Made by a program: the position numbers and the translations under genes. Of a stretch of 64,000 nucleotides of DNA, positions 1 through 12,290 are shown piece after piece (the stretch's first letter is position 1; each line of letters begins with the position of its first letter). The notes under the pieces are model-generated. The model was not told the DNA's origin, ran no database searches, and was given only the letters and a program-made list of their open reading frames with translations. This DNA is from Congeria kusceri (taxonomy: Eukaryota; Mollusca; Bivalvia; Myida; Dreissenidae), in assembly GCA_027627225.1 (NCBI GenBank), contig CM051029.1:75742578-75806577 (forward strand). The letters run 5' to 3'.

Positions 1-1737
1 TCGTTGAATTGTGACCATTGATACTAGTATTTTGAAATATTAAAAATCCACCGCTGAACCATCGCGCAAAATTCTGATTTGTTAAGGAAAAACACGAACA
101 ATTATAAACGAAACTGTGAATTTCTGGAATCTGTCACCTATGTTAATATTTATAAATATTTTGAAATAGAAACACAGTTAAAATCATAGTATTGCTTTGA
201 TTAATAAATGTCTAAAGAGAAATTGATTTTAAAAAATTGAATATTTAAGAATTGAAACCCTCTTTCGATGCTTCATCGATCTATGAAATAAGGCATTTTC
301 AGAGGAAATGTTCGTTTCCGCACAAGATCTCAGGAACTAATAACTTGATTTTAATAAAACTTCACAAGCAGCATCCCTACCAAGAAAACATGCGCATATT
401 TCCAGGCCATTCATGTCTGATAATTGTTCAGGGATTTATCGTCCTTTTATGTAAAACATTACATTTTAATAAAGATATCTACCAAGAGGACATGTGCTTA
501 CTGTCAGGTCGTTGCGATTGATTTCTTGAAGAGATACAATTTTAATAACAATTTATTCTTTACTCATCACATACATAATTATGTGATATAAGTTTAGAAT
601 CATACAAACATATATAAACACAATCATTATTTAAAGAGTTTTGTGCAAGAAAATTGTCTGGGCTAAGATTTTGAAAAAAAAATTAGTGCCAATTAACACA
701 AACTGAAAAATAAGAAAAACAAAACACAACATGTGACGGTATTGTGACCAAAAAAGTGAGGGTGCAGTACTGTCACTGGTCACTGTTGAATCACTGGGCC
801 TTATAGTGGCCAGATTGAAATGGGCACTGTTTGTAAATATAATGTAGAATGTGTTGTGTAGATCATGCAATTGAGCTTACGACCAGAGTGGATTGACAAT
901 GTGTTTAGCCATTCAGAAAGCTATGACTTAATTGGTTGATCGTCAATTGGTTTGATGACGAATGATAAATGGACATAAAGTATAGCTTAAAATATAATAT
1001 TGATGTGTTCCAATGATACAAAGCATTAATGAAATCATTATTATTTTAAATGCCACCATTTGCATTTGCTATGAAAACTATTTGACAGCTAATATAAATT
1101 TTTCACAAATGATTCATAATGTTACTAACGTATTTTGAGTATAACAAATACATGTAGTATGCTTAAACGGTACTAAATGAATACACATTTCTGCTGCAGT
1201 TAATGCTAGACGGTGCTGAGAGGGCTCATCAGTGTTCTATTTACATGTCCAATCAGTCTCAATCAAACCCAGGGCGCTATGCGTGTCATGCTGGTTCATT
1301 TGGTTTGATATGTTCCAGATTTGAGATACTAGTTTTTACAACGTAATTAGGTTCTTTCAAAGGCATTGTTAAAAGAGCTATACTGTAAAACAACATGCAG
1401 CCAATGGCGAAAAAAAACTTGTTCAGTGCCGTTCAGAGCCAATACATTTTACAGATTGAGCACGGTTCTCTCTTCAGTAAGTGTAAACTACCAAAGAGAA
1501 ACAACTGCACATAATACCAGAGAATATTCAAATACAAAATAAAGGCTACAAACCCTTTACAGCAATTTATTGGTAGAATACAGCGTAGATATAAATCGTG
1601 TTTTCATTTTGGTAATCTATATGAAAATCATAACCACACATAATTTCTATTAATTTAATTGATACATTTGAAAACATAAGCAATCTATTTACTATCTATT
1701 TACTATTAGGCTTCTTTTAACAAATATTGCATTTATA
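1..1737. other. AT-rich intergenic DNA
   Basis: I see no gene here. Short open frames near 252-521 and 631-870 show no recognisable domain and no splice context. Around 350-500 there are two diverged copies, about 110 bases apart, of a short motif containing 'ttttaataaa' and 'accaaga', which suggests an old degenerate tandem repeat. Confidence 0.5.
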
Positions 1738-1990
1738 AGCTCATCTGAGCACGAAGTGCTTGGTCAGCTATTGGTATAGGTGGACTGTCGTCCGTCGTCC
1801 GTATATAACTTTTCATTCAATCTTGACCAAGTTTGTGTATGACCATACAATCTTCGATCGGTTTGATAATGGGCCCGATCGGATCAGGGACACCATAGTT
1901 ATTGTCCCTTTTTTTGCCTCAGAAACATATATTCCTAAATAACTCACCTGGTAAAGGGAGGTGTATGCAATATCTGAAAGATTATTTCCA
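1738..1990 (+). repeat. Dispersed repeat with 'ctgagcacgaagtgct' head
   Basis: This begins with a short imperfect palindromic head (agctcatctgagcacgaagtgct region), followed by 'gtcgtccgtcgtccg' and a body with 'gaccaagtttgtgtatgacc'. The same head recurs near 21293 and 26747 in this window, and the body recurs at 2590-3470 and 29170-30090. I know this family as common in bivalve genomes. It has no coding content. Confidence 0.6.
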
Positions 1991-2589
1991 GAAAATGTGT
2001 TATCTCTCTTTGTAGGTCAGTCACAGATATAACCTAGATAGTGGAGCCTTCTTATCAGTAAAATTAATATATCTCTTTGAGTCAGCATGATACTTCTATT
2101 TTTAGGTCAGCATCATCACACAAAGTGACTCATTGATGGCCTGCTTCTAACCTATATTTTGGATATGTGTGCAGAATGGAATGTTCTACTGTCTATCTGG
2201 GCATCCAGTCAGGAATAAGATGCAAACATCAATCAATAGTTAGAATTAATGTTGTAAACAAGCAAGCAAAATGAAGGATTTAGATTATGTGATCTAGTGC
2301 CTGAAATGATTATTTATTTTCTGTAAGTGTTGAACTGTTTAGTAAGTTACTTATTGAGTATCTTTTAATCATGTAATTTTTTGACTTACTTTTACATTTG
2401 AATAGGAAACTCAAGTAATTATCTTTCAGTATTTTTGAAGCCGATTTATTATTTCTCCTTAATTGAGAAATATTTAGACACTGTGTTATATTTCCTCCTT
2501 AATTGAAACTTAATTTTACACTATTTAGAGTGCACCATGCTACTTAATAGTACTTTCTTGTACGGCATACATGTGTTTGTGGATTCATT

Positions 2590-3470
2590 TTATAGTTCAA
2601 GAATAAAGGGGGGGGTGCCTGCCCTACGTCGTCCGTCATCCGTCCGTAATCGATCAACAATCAGGCGCGTCAACACAATAGACTTTCATTCAATTATCAC
2701 CAAAGTTGCACAGTTTGTGAATGACCATAAAATCTTGGATATATTTTATAATCGGCCAAATCGGACCAGGAACACAAGAGTCATTGTCCCATTTTCATGA
2801 GAAAATCTGCAAAATGGACTTTGTGCAACATACATACTTTTGATGTTTTCATCCGAATTTGACCAAACTTGTACAGCGTGTGTATCAACTGAATATTTCA
2901 AAATTGGCAATAAAATGGCCTAGATTGGAGTACAAATACCACAGTTATTGCCCATTGTTTGTGAGAAAAAAGACAATGTAAAGTATAGAGACTTAATTTA
3001 TTGCCTTTATCTTGACCAAACTTGCACTGTTTGTGTTTAACATTAAGGTCTCTGTCAATTCCCAATATGGAACAGATCAGACGAAAAAAACCAGATTTAT
3101 GGCACCTTGTTTGTGAAAAAAAATCATAATTTGTCAATAATTGTGTTTCAGTCTCCATAGAGAATTGACTTGTTATTCCTTGTTGACTAAATTAGCACAG
3201 TTTGTGAATGACCATAGGATCTCATCAAGGTGCAATGAAGTGCCAGATAGAACCAGGTACACCATTTGTGTGATATAGAAACTTCATTTTTTCATCTAAT
3301 CTTGATAAAACTTGCCCAACTTGTGTATGGCCATAAGATCTTATAATAAAACAAAGTTTTGCCCTGACTAGGGTATAAAGAACAAAGTTATTGAAACTTG
3401 TTTGTGAAAAAGAAGCAAAAAATGGACTATGTTCAGGATAGAGACTTCATATTTCATTTGGGATGGAAAC
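2590..3470 (+). repeat. Degenerate tandem body of the same dispersed repeat
   Basis: Several diverged monomers of about 150-170 bases follow each other. Each contains a version of 'cttgaccaaacttgcacag', then 'gtgtatgaccata', then 'ttattgcccattgtttgtg'. The open frame at 2537-2800 is only the monomer read through. Confidence 0.55.
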
Positions 3471-3742
3471 AAATATTATTTCAGTAACCGATTAATTGGT
3501 TTTGGTATTTGAGTAGTTCACTGGTGAACTAAATATCATTTATAGGCACTAAAACACAATTAAAATGGAAATACATCAAGTACATTGGTCTGTTTGTTTG
3601 AATAGTCCAAATCAATTATATACGTAATGCTGAAAGGTGTCTTTTATTGCTGTCACTTGCGACTGATTTAATTATTGTTCTGTTAAAATAAGAACAAAAT
3701 ACCGTGCATGGAATCGAACTGGATGTTCGAACCTAAAAAAAA

Positions 3743-3930
3743 GGTCGCGGTGGCGTAGTGGATATGGTGTCCGCCTAGCGATCGGGAGGTCCCGGGTTCG
3801 AACCTTACTGGGAGCGTTCTCAAGATCTCCCCCAAAGACACCAAGTACTGGTTCTACCCAGGAAACGGACTCGAGAGTGTCTCTATAAGCCTTCGGCTTT
3901 CGATGCAATCGAGCTAAAATAAATAGGTTT
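3743..3930 (+). mobile_element. tRNA-derived SINE
   Basis: The head has a good Pol III box A (tggcgtagtgg, 3751-3761) and a perfect box B (ggttcgaacc, 3795-3804) at tRNA-like spacing. It is followed by a tRNA-unrelated body and a 3' tail (actcgagagtgtctctataa to aaataaatagg). The same 3' tail without the head is found at 9811-9858, which shows that this is a family and not a lone tRNA gene. The open frame crossing it on the minus strand is not a gene. Confidence 0.75.
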
Positions 3931-6900
3931 AAATTAAAATTTAAAAAAAATGTGCCATTGCACAGATTATACTCGTATGTCAACCTCTGTGTAAGTGTGA
4001 TTGTGCACGATAAACCTATTACCGATTGCTTGTGGTTCATCTTGGTCCCAAGAATTTCGACCGTAAAAGAGATTTTCATTGTACATTGTATACCATTTTC
4101 GTATGTTTCATTCCTTAATGCTAGTGTACAAATGTTCATCACACATATATATAGATGACAACCATAATTATAAGTAAAGACTTAAGAACACCTTTAAAGT
4201 TGCTAAAGACTTGATTAGAATCTGCATTTTCTTAATAACAAATGACTTAATGTGCATGATTTGATATAAATCCATGATACAATTTTATATTTATTTATCA
4301 GTAGTGAAATAGTTTACTTAAAAAAAACACACACATGGAATAATATGCTCTTGGCTGGTATCTAAAACGTTTCTAAAGGAAATCTTGAATAGAAGCGGTA
4401 TTTAAGTAAAAAATCAAATCAGATTTTCTATGTGAAATCCAATGATATTTCTTTATAAAGGGGTAAAATACTAAATATCTTAGATATAATCACTACTTTT
4501 AAACATTTTATTCCACTTTTACAGCGACATCGGTTGGATAACAACCCGTAGTGTAAACCTAAGGTTTATTCAACATACAGTGTTTACACGACGATTTTAT
4601 TTAGAGTGACCGAACTATTTTTTACGCACTGTTGCTCTCAATGTCACTTGGTTAAACTATTGGGTCAAATAAGAACAATGTGCATTTTCTGTCAATTTTA
4701 ATAAACATAAAGAATAAAACAAGTTATGAGTTGTTGTCAAATGTTGCTCAAATTACATGCATTGTTAACGTCATACGTTAAGGAAAACACACATTTATCG
4801 ATGCTTCAAACATATTCTTCCGTTGCCTACAACAACTGCATGGATACCTGCTGTCAAAATGTCTGAATATCCTAATCACAAGATCAAGTAGTTCTAGCAC
4901 AGTATCGACTGACCCCGTACCAGCTCCAGTCTTCATTTGGCAGCCTCTGACCTTGCCTCAAAATGTTGACTTCATGGCAACAGAAAATGCTTACCCCACC
5001 TAGTCACTTCAGCACTAGCTCGCTGCAACATTCTTTTTCACGGTCTAACAACATTGCCTCTTCAATTTCAGCGCTGCATTCAATATTTAGAACTCCAATA
5101 TAATATAATTAATATGTGGCATCCGGAGTTTTTCGTAAGGTCCATTGAAATGCAGACAAAACAAAGCTGGTAAAATCCACAAACTCCATTCTCGTTGTTA
5201 GAAACAAGAAGCGAAAGTGTATGATTTGTCAGAAATGTAAAAATGTAGTTCCACGAAATAAACATGTATTTGTTAAAAACCTTAAACATATGCAAACAAA
5301 TCGTCGTTAAAATCATACTCAAAGATAGATGTTTGTTTAGTTTAACAGTCTATTGATGATTTAATCGATTATTCATGTTTGTGTAATTTGAAACGGGGAG
5401 TAATACACTGACATTGATCATGGCTAAATAGAAATCAAAGTACTGAAAGCAATAAATCAGTTTTAATGCGTAAAAGGCCAATGCTCGGGCTTTTTCATTT
5501 TCTAAGCCTCGCATGATAATCTTGATCTTTATTCAACACTTACATAATATTCTCTATTTAATGCAAAGGAAAAAGTAAACTTACGAATTTTTATGAATTT
5601 AAGAACTTTACTTAAGTTTTCCCAAAGGAGTTTTGTGTATACGGGCCCAGGAAAACAAACTAAGAAGTTAACTTTCGTTAAGGATGACATTGTTTTATTT
5701 ATTAAATTGCATATTGTTAATGAAATATAAACATCCGCATCCGTATGTAAAATTAACTGTGCTGGTATTTATAGAAGCTCTTAGTCGAAAATTCGGAAAA
5801 ATCTTAATATTGTGAAATTTTATAATGGCTCTTCTGACAAAGACATGCGTGGTTTGAAAATTTTGACAGGTAAGTTGTAAAAGAATACCAGGATTTTTAA
5901 TATTTAGTATATGTCTTGCACAAGTTCCGAAGCATAGTAATTCAAACATGAATCCAATCCTTGACATATTTTTATCTTAAGTTACTAATCACTTAAGATT
6001 CTTTAAAAATACGGGCCCTGACCTGAATTTGCACTGAAACCTAGGTTAGATATTACTAAGAAGCTGACCTTATTTGGGACCATTGTTTTGGGACTGATTT
6101 GTCTTATCACCAAATCGATTTATGACAAATTTGTCTTGTAACTGTATGTTTGAGACCTTTTCCTTAAATCTATGTTTCGTGGTATTGATGTGCCCTGTGG
6201 CCAAACTATTGTATTACCAATGTATAATGCAACCGCAATGACTAAGAAGTGAATGTGCTTGTCTATAGTGATCAAATTTTGTATTGGGAATTTAATTTAT
6301 GTAAAAAAAGGATATATCTTGTGACCGAATATCCCAATGGCCGTATTTGCTGAGGACCTGAATGTTGTTTTGACCATATACGTATTGGTTATGGTACGTC
6401 TTGACCAGATCGCTTGAATTTGACTGTGTTTACTTATAACCGCAGTGATTTAGGACCGATTGGTCTTGAGATTCAATGTATACAATCAATATTGCAAGCA
6501 AATGACAACCTTTCATAAGTATTAAAAAGTGTGGAACTGAGTTGCAGGCACAGCTATACAAAAACGCCGTATGTTAACAGCCCGAGTATACATTTTTATT
6601 ACATCCTACGACACGACACACAAAAAGAAGCATGTCAAAAAGCGGCAATGGCGTCAACGAAGTAATAATAGCAACCGCACCTTGGCTGATGGTGGACTAG
6701 TACTTCGTTTGTGACTGTTATTGTTCTGCTCAAATATTATGTATCTTATGAAATTTAGAACACATATTCCTTACATATTGCTCTTTATTATGGTGTACAA
6801 TTTTCTGTGCAATAAACGGTATTAAACTATAAAAACGTGTCTACGATGTAAACGAATTTATTGTCTATAAATTTATTGAACAACTGTCGTATTTAAGCTT

Positions 6901-8205
6901 GTGGCTCAGCATTTTGCAACTACCGCATTCCCCACTTCATGGGAAGTTAAGGTATACTGCAGTAATATTGCTATTCGAATAGAGGTGAATACACTTGTTT
7001 GTTATGTGACTGTATGTCTGTGCAATACCGTCAAAATGACCTTTTTAAAGATTTGTTATTTACACCTCACCAAGTTGAATATTTGGTATTCGGATTTTAT
7101 TTTTTGAAAAATTTACGAGCGAGGAAGCGCAAAATATAAAAAATATTGTGTTTTTGTATTTTCAATTTTGGTTATTTTGGTGCGTGCGCATATTTATTTT
7201 TCAAATTTTTAAGTATATAAATAATATTTTTACTTGGAACATGAGCATTTTTAGTAATACATGTATACAATAATGAACCATGGGATATAAAGACCTAGCA
7301 TAAGAAATCTCTTAAAACCGAAAGCGTTTAAAGATTAAAAAATATATGAGCAGTATTTATTTAAGGATTCGTTCAGAATTTACATGCAAAAAGAGCACTT
7401 ATATTATGTCCACTTGTCATGCTTTCATTAAAATTAATTAAACCATTTTGAAATATATAAAAAAATATATTCGAAATAAAAATAAAACAAATACTGACTT
7501 TTTATTGTTGAAAGTCTTGTCTGGTAGAGATTGTTTTACCCTTAGGATATAATAATCGTTAAAATTTGCCATTGTTTTGTTTTATACTCCAACAATTTGG
7601 AAAACATATTATTGTAATGCAGATCATAATGAGAAAGTAATTCGCCCTCATATCAATCATTGCGCAAAGTTCATAGTACTGATACATGCAGTGAAATAAA
7701 ATCATATATTAGGCATGTTTAATTTAATACACATCTTTTATTACATATATTTTTTGTAGATTTGTATTTAAAAAAAATAAAAATAAACGGCATGGAAATT
7801 AAACACAAATATATACATTGAAATATCAGTGTTTAACAGTTTCAAAAACAACATGTATTACGTAAATAACCAACATTTTTACATAAGCTTAAAGCTTATC
7901 CCTTTCAATTTCACAAAGTCATTAATAATTATCATTGTATAACATTTAATAACATTCACACACATTATGATGATAAAATCGATGTTATGTTCATCCAAAT
8001 AAATTAATGTCAACACGTTTACTCAATGTTTGCTTAGATTTTTTTAATTCATGGTACAATATTGGATACGCAGAGGCTGGAGGATACCGCTTTTGATGTA
8101 CGCATGTGTAATGTATTCGTGTAAGTCAACAATTAAATATATACATAATATCAAACAATAAACTCAAATGTTGACTGTTATTCCTTTGTTTTAAATGACT
8201 AGCTC
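3931..8205. other. Long AT-rich stretch without recognisable gene
   Basis: I find no domain, exon chain or tandem array in these 4.3 kb. Open frames of 60-156 codons on either strand are low complexity or cross repeats. A short inverted repeat (gtgtaaac ... gtttacac) lies near 4552-4592. Confidence 0.4.
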
Positions 8206-8224
8206 TACAAAAAATAGATATTTC

Positions 8225-8440
8225 ACATGGTTTTACTGTACGGTTATTTCATTTAGTTGTGTCGCATGGTGATTTCACATGTCTGTGTCGCATCGTTATT
8301 TAACGTGGCTTTAGCGCTATTAAGGATACGTTATCGTGTCATCTGTTTATGTATTACATGGTTGTGTCACCTAGATATTTCTCGTGGTTATAACGCTGTT
8401 ATTTCACGTGGTTGTTGCCACGAAGTTATTTTACCACTTA
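8225..8440. repeat. Degenerate tandem repeat, about 26-27 bp unit
   Basis: Diverged units with 'gttgtgtcgcatggtgattt' and 'ttatttcacgtggttg' follow each other. The words gtggttgtg and gtgtcgc resemble the 39-bp array at 9190-9806, so the two arrays may be related. Confidence 0.45.
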
Positions 8441-8606
8441 CACTTACTTTGTTTTACCACTTTACCAATTAAACTTACAAAATAATCACTGTTTGCTAGA
8501 CTACAACGATTCGAGATTTGGGCGATAATTATCTCTGTGTTCAATTTCATAGAAACGCGGAATTTGGAGGATTATTATCCAAATTTTGCATGTCTATGAC
8601 ATTTCT

Positions 8607-8663
8607 CATTTTAACTTTTATTTTCTGTAGATCTCGCATCTACAGAAAATAAAAGTTAAAATG
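8607..8663. repeat. Perfect 26-bp hairpin with 5-base loop
   Basis: Arms 8607-8632 and 8638-8663 are exact reverse complements (cattttaacttttattttct... and its complement), separated by ctcgc. Perfect pairing over 26 bases in AT-rich neutral DNA implies recent origin or maintenance. Confidence 0.85.
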
Positions 8664-8707
8664 TCGCATCGTCGCGATGAAGCACATTGCGCAATTTAAC
8701 TGAATTA

Positions 8708-9168
8708 TCACACATTCCCGATTATGGCTCACGCCAACGTCCCGACAGCGCTACGATACAAATAATAAAAATGTCGGGAATATCATGATGGTGTCGGGAC
8801 GCTGTCGGGAGCAGTCTGTACGCTTTCGGAACGCTGTCCTGAGAATCGGGAATCACCGGCCAAGCACTGCGTCAAGACAGCGCTCGGATGCAAATAATAA
8901 AAAAAGTCGGAAATGCCGGGATGCTGTCAGGACGCTGTCGGAAGATATCGGGTCACTGTCGGGACACTGTCGGGACTCTGTCGGATCTCATTCGGGAAAA
9001 TCGGGACTTTGTCAAGACGCTGTCGTGACGCTGTCGTCACCATATTCGATCTTTGGAACAAAAATTGAATTTCGATCCCCGAATCTCAGAATATTGCCCC
9101 GACTTTTGACATATTTGATTCGGGACGCCGTCGGCTCAAAAAAGGCATGAAAAATTGGGAATGTGTGA
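8708..9168. mobile_element. Non-autonomous TIR element rich in 'gctgtcggga' words
   Basis: The ends 8708-8723 (tcacacattcccgatt) and 9153-9168 are inverted repeats with one mismatch in 16. The inside contains many copies of 'cgctgtcggga' and a direct repeat of about 35 bases at 8746-8780 and 8878-8914 (offset 132). It has no transposase. The open frame at 8785-9150 is made of the repeated word and is probably not a gene. Confidence 0.6.
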
Positions 9169-9189
9169 CTGAGGCTTATGTTACGATGA

Positions 9190-9806
9190 TAGACGTTATG
9201 TTGCACTTATGGGACGCGAGGTCGTGTTACGTTAACGTGGCGTGTGGTTGCGTCGCGTGATTGGGCTGCATGATTGTGTTGTGCGGCTGTGACTCGTGCT
9301 TGTGACGCGTGGTTGTGTTGCGTGATACGGTTGCATGCTTGTGACGCGTGGTTGTGTTGCGTGATAAGGTTGCATGGTTGTGACGCGTTGCTAAGTTGCA
9401 TGATCAGTTTGCATGGTTGTGACGTGTTATTGTGTTGAGTGATAAGGTTGCATGGTTGTGGCGCGTGGTTGTGTTGCGTGATATGGTTGCATGGTTGTTG
9501 TTGCGTTACGTGATTGTGGTGTATGTATGTGATGTGCGGTTGCGTTGCGTAATAAGGTTGCATGGTTGTGACATGTTGTTGCATTACGTGATTGTGCTAT
9601 ATGGTTGTGGCGCGTGGTTGTGTTGCGTGATAAGGTTGCATGCTTGTAAGGCGTGGTTGTGACGCGTGGTTGTGTTGCGTGATAAGGATGGATGGTTGTG
9701 ACGCGTGGCTGTATTGCGTGATAAGGTTGCATGCTTGTGACGCGTGGTTGTGTTGCGCGATAAGGTTGCATGCTTGTGACGCGTGGTTGTGTTGTGCGAT
9801 TGTGGA
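9190..9806. repeat. 39-bp minisatellite, about 15 units
   Basis: The unit reads gacgcgtggttgtgttgcgt followed by gataaggttgcatgcttgt. Because 39 is divisible by three and the unit has no stop in several frames, long open frames with 13-residue repeats appear on both strands. I read these as by-products. Confidence 0.85.
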
Positions 9807-9810
9807 AATA

Positions 9811-9858
9811 GACTCGAGAATGTATCTGTCAGCCTAAGGCTTTCGATAAAATAAATGT
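9811..9858 (+). mobile_element. SINE 3' tail fragment
   Basis: The sequence actcgagaatgtatctgtca ... ctttcgataaaataaatg matches the 3' tail of the SINE at 3743-3930. No tRNA-like head is visible upstream, where the 39-bp array begins. Confidence 0.6.
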
Positions 9859-9862
9859 GGGG

Positions 9863-10085
9863 CATCGTGGAAAAACCGGTCTAAATGCATATGCATAAAG
9901 TGTCATCCTGGATTAGCCTGTGCAGTCCGCACAGGCTAATCCGGGACGGCACTTTCTGCCGACAGAGGATTTATGTTTAGAAGAGACTTCCTTGAAACAG
10001 AAAATACCATAAAAGCGGAAAGTGCCGTCCCGGATTAGCCTGTGCGGACTGCCGGGACGGTTTAAGTCCGGTTTTCCCACGACGC
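9863..10085. mobile_element. MITE with terminal and subterminal palindromes
   Basis: Terminal inverted repeats lie at 9866-9879 (cgtggaaaaaccgg) and 10068-10081 (one mismatch). Subterminal palindrome 9910-9942 pairs ggattagcctgtgc with gcacaggctaatcc. The matching right-hand palindrome near 10033-10053 has lost one arm. The sequence matches a repeat I recall as extremely common in Dreissena. Confidence 0.75.
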
Positions 10086-10909
10086 GCCTCATTAATAGGT
10101 TTTAACACCAATATATAGGAATTGTCATGCATAGTGTTTTAAACGCAAATTCTCAAGTTAATTTCAATTTAAGAATAACATAACACTCATTATAAATATA
10201 GGGTTTGGAATCCTTACTGCATTTATGAAAATATAAACAGACATCACAAGACAGCGCCTGTTAATTTGATAATAGGGGATTACGTAATGTAATTGTAACA
10301 CTGTGAGAATGCACGAGTTCTCAGAGGAAATCAATCGTAACGGTACGCTTGTTTATTAAAGACATTGGGTGTCCTAGATTCCCGTCAAAGGAATGTTAAT
10401 TCAGTGCATGATTTTTGCATGGAGAAATCCCGTTATTGTGGTCATTGAAGTGTTTCAAGTTTGAGGGTCGTCTCATAAATCTATACTTATATCCGATTTT
10501 GAACAAAAAGATTGATACAACAAATGGAGAAAAAATAGGTATTTTTTTCCATGCAAGTTCACTTATTGGCTATTGGTGGACAAACTTACCAAGTGATTTT
10601 TAGTTCGTAAATTGTTGAATTTATTATATATTGAAAACTTCTAATAATGTTCAACATGTTTCGTTGACGGCCCTTAAAATGACTTGTCCATTTGATGACA
10701 CTATTACCGTTAGAAGTACAGTTATTCATGGAAAGCATGAAACATTAGAAAATCAAGACATTGTTTTTTAACAATAGAGTAGCATTTGTCTGTAAGGTCT
10801 TTTAAACAGAGTATCCGTGTTTGGTAATTCTGAAAAAAAATGTGGACTTATATCTGGTTTTAAGTATAGTGGAATTTAGTTAGATAAATTTGTGCAGAAC
10901 ATGTTCAAA

Positions 10910-11008
10910 ATGAGAATTACTTTTTGGATTTATGCCGATAAATGAACATTTCTTTATTATTTCCATCATTATCGTTGAACATTTTATGACTGATGGACCT
11001 AAAGTGCC
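10910..11008 (+). pseudogene. 5' half of a disrupted secreted-peptide gene copy
   Basis: From the ATG at 10910 the frame reads MRITFWIYADK and then stops. The nucleotide sequence aligns over about 90 bases with the start of the intact ORF at 31008 (MRMTFWIKGY...). The rest of the copy resumes at 12199, after a 1.2-kb TIR element. The copy is therefore both interrupted and mutated. Confidence 0.5.
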
Positions 11009-12193
11009 GGTCACATATAGCCTGCGACCAACTCAAGACCAACTCCAGACCAACGACAACAGTGGTTAATGATGGTCTTGAAAAGGTCTTCAACAGATTG
11101 TTGGAGGTCGGCGACTGGTTGTCGATGGTCTCCAACTGGTCTTTAGACCCATTTTAGTTACAGATGGTCTTCGATGTTTCGTCGAAGACCTTTTGTCGAC
11201 CAAATCGGTCGTGAGATCGTTTTTATTGGTCTCTATTCGGTCGGCGATCAGTCGCTTCGTAGTCTACGACTCGTCGCAGACCAATTTTTGATCGCGGACT
11301 GGTCGGCGATTGATGGCCGACTGGTAGACGAGAAGTCACAGACCATTTTGCGTCACCGAATAACATTTAAAAAATAAACATACAATTTGAGAATCATTCT
11401 TTCTCTTGGTTATTATTATAATTTAATAATATAAGGTTATAATTTAAAAGTGTTAGCATGACGTTTTTCGAAGATAGGGAAAGGCAGGGGCAAGAGGGCA
11501 TTGCCGGTTATGGTAACTGTGCCTTGATAGTTTACCTCGTCATGAAAATGTGCTGCCGGACTCAGTAGACAGGAACACGGATGATTTTAACATCATTATT
11601 ATTATTGTATCAAATAATCAACAAAACAACAAGACGAAATCCATGTTCATAAATTTTGACAAGCCGTTCTTTAAAATATATCATACATATTTACAAACAC
11701 TTTTTTGAACAATGATACAAATCAAAGTACTAACCTTCATTGATATCGAATTAATACCGCCCACCAAACATCGCCAACCAGTCGCCAACCAATCGCCAAC
11801 CAGTCGCCAACCATTCGCCAAATAGTCGCCAGCCAGTCGCCAACCAATCGCCAACTTGTCGTCAACCATTCGCCAAATAGTCGCCAACCAGTCGCCAACT
11901 AATCGCCAACCAGTCGCCAACCAATCGCCAACCAGTCGTCAACCATTCGCCAAATAGTCGCCAGCCAGTCGCCAACCAATCGCCAGCCAGTCTTTGAAGG
12001 TTGTTGATGGTCGGAAGATGATCGCTGACTTTTCGTACAACCGAACGCCGACAAGTCTCCGAGCAATCCCCGACCATCCTCCGACTAAAATTGCATTGCT
12101 TTCTTCTGGCCTTTGGTCGCCACAGATTGTCGTTGATCACCGCAAATTGTAGTTGTCGTTGGCCGTTAATCGGTCGGCGACCTATGTGTGACC
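11009..12193. mobile_element. Non-autonomous TIR element, about 1.2 kb, with internal 11-bp array
   Basis: The left end (ggtcacatatagcctgcgacc, 11009 on) and the right end (complement of ggtcacacataggtcgccga, ending 12193) are imperfect inverted repeats. Both halves are rich in 'gtcggcgac'/'gtcgcca' words in opposite orientation around an AT-rich centre (11370-11750). I see no transposase; the minus-strand frames over 11681-12230 are built from the internal array. Confidence 0.6.
11769..11990. repeat. 11-bp tandem array, about 20 units
   Basis: The unit is agtcgccaacc with variants aatcgccaacc, attcgccaaat and agtcgccagcc. Three variants recur in a fixed order (attcgccaaat, agtcgccagcc, agtcgccaacc), which suggests amplification of multi-unit blocks. 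Confidence 0.85.
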
Positions 12194-12198
12194 TATGC

Positions 12199-12290
12199 TT
12201 AAACTGCAAACAAGAGCGTGGACTGTGCAATGCGAAGGCGCTCTTGTCAGGAAGTTAAAGTCAACAAAGATAAGTTATGTATTAGTTTCA
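12199..12290 (+). pseudogene. 3' half of the disrupted secreted-peptide gene copy
   Basis: The frame reads NCKQERGLCNAKALLSGS and then stops. It corresponds to NCKQKRGLCNAVSLLSGS of the ORF at 31008-31217. Nucleotide similarity continues to about 12290. It sits immediately after the right end of the TIR element. Confidence 0.5.

Noticed and set aside
3672..4142. 156-codon minus-strand frame
   Set aside because: It crosses a SINE head and tail in antisense and has no domain.
9207..9865. Open frames with 13-residue His/Thr/Gln-rich repeats on both strands
   Set aside because: They are explained by a 39-bp tandem unit without stops.
11681..12230. Minus-strand GDWLATGWR-type repeat proteins
   Set aside because: They are by-products of the 11-bp array inside a TIR element.
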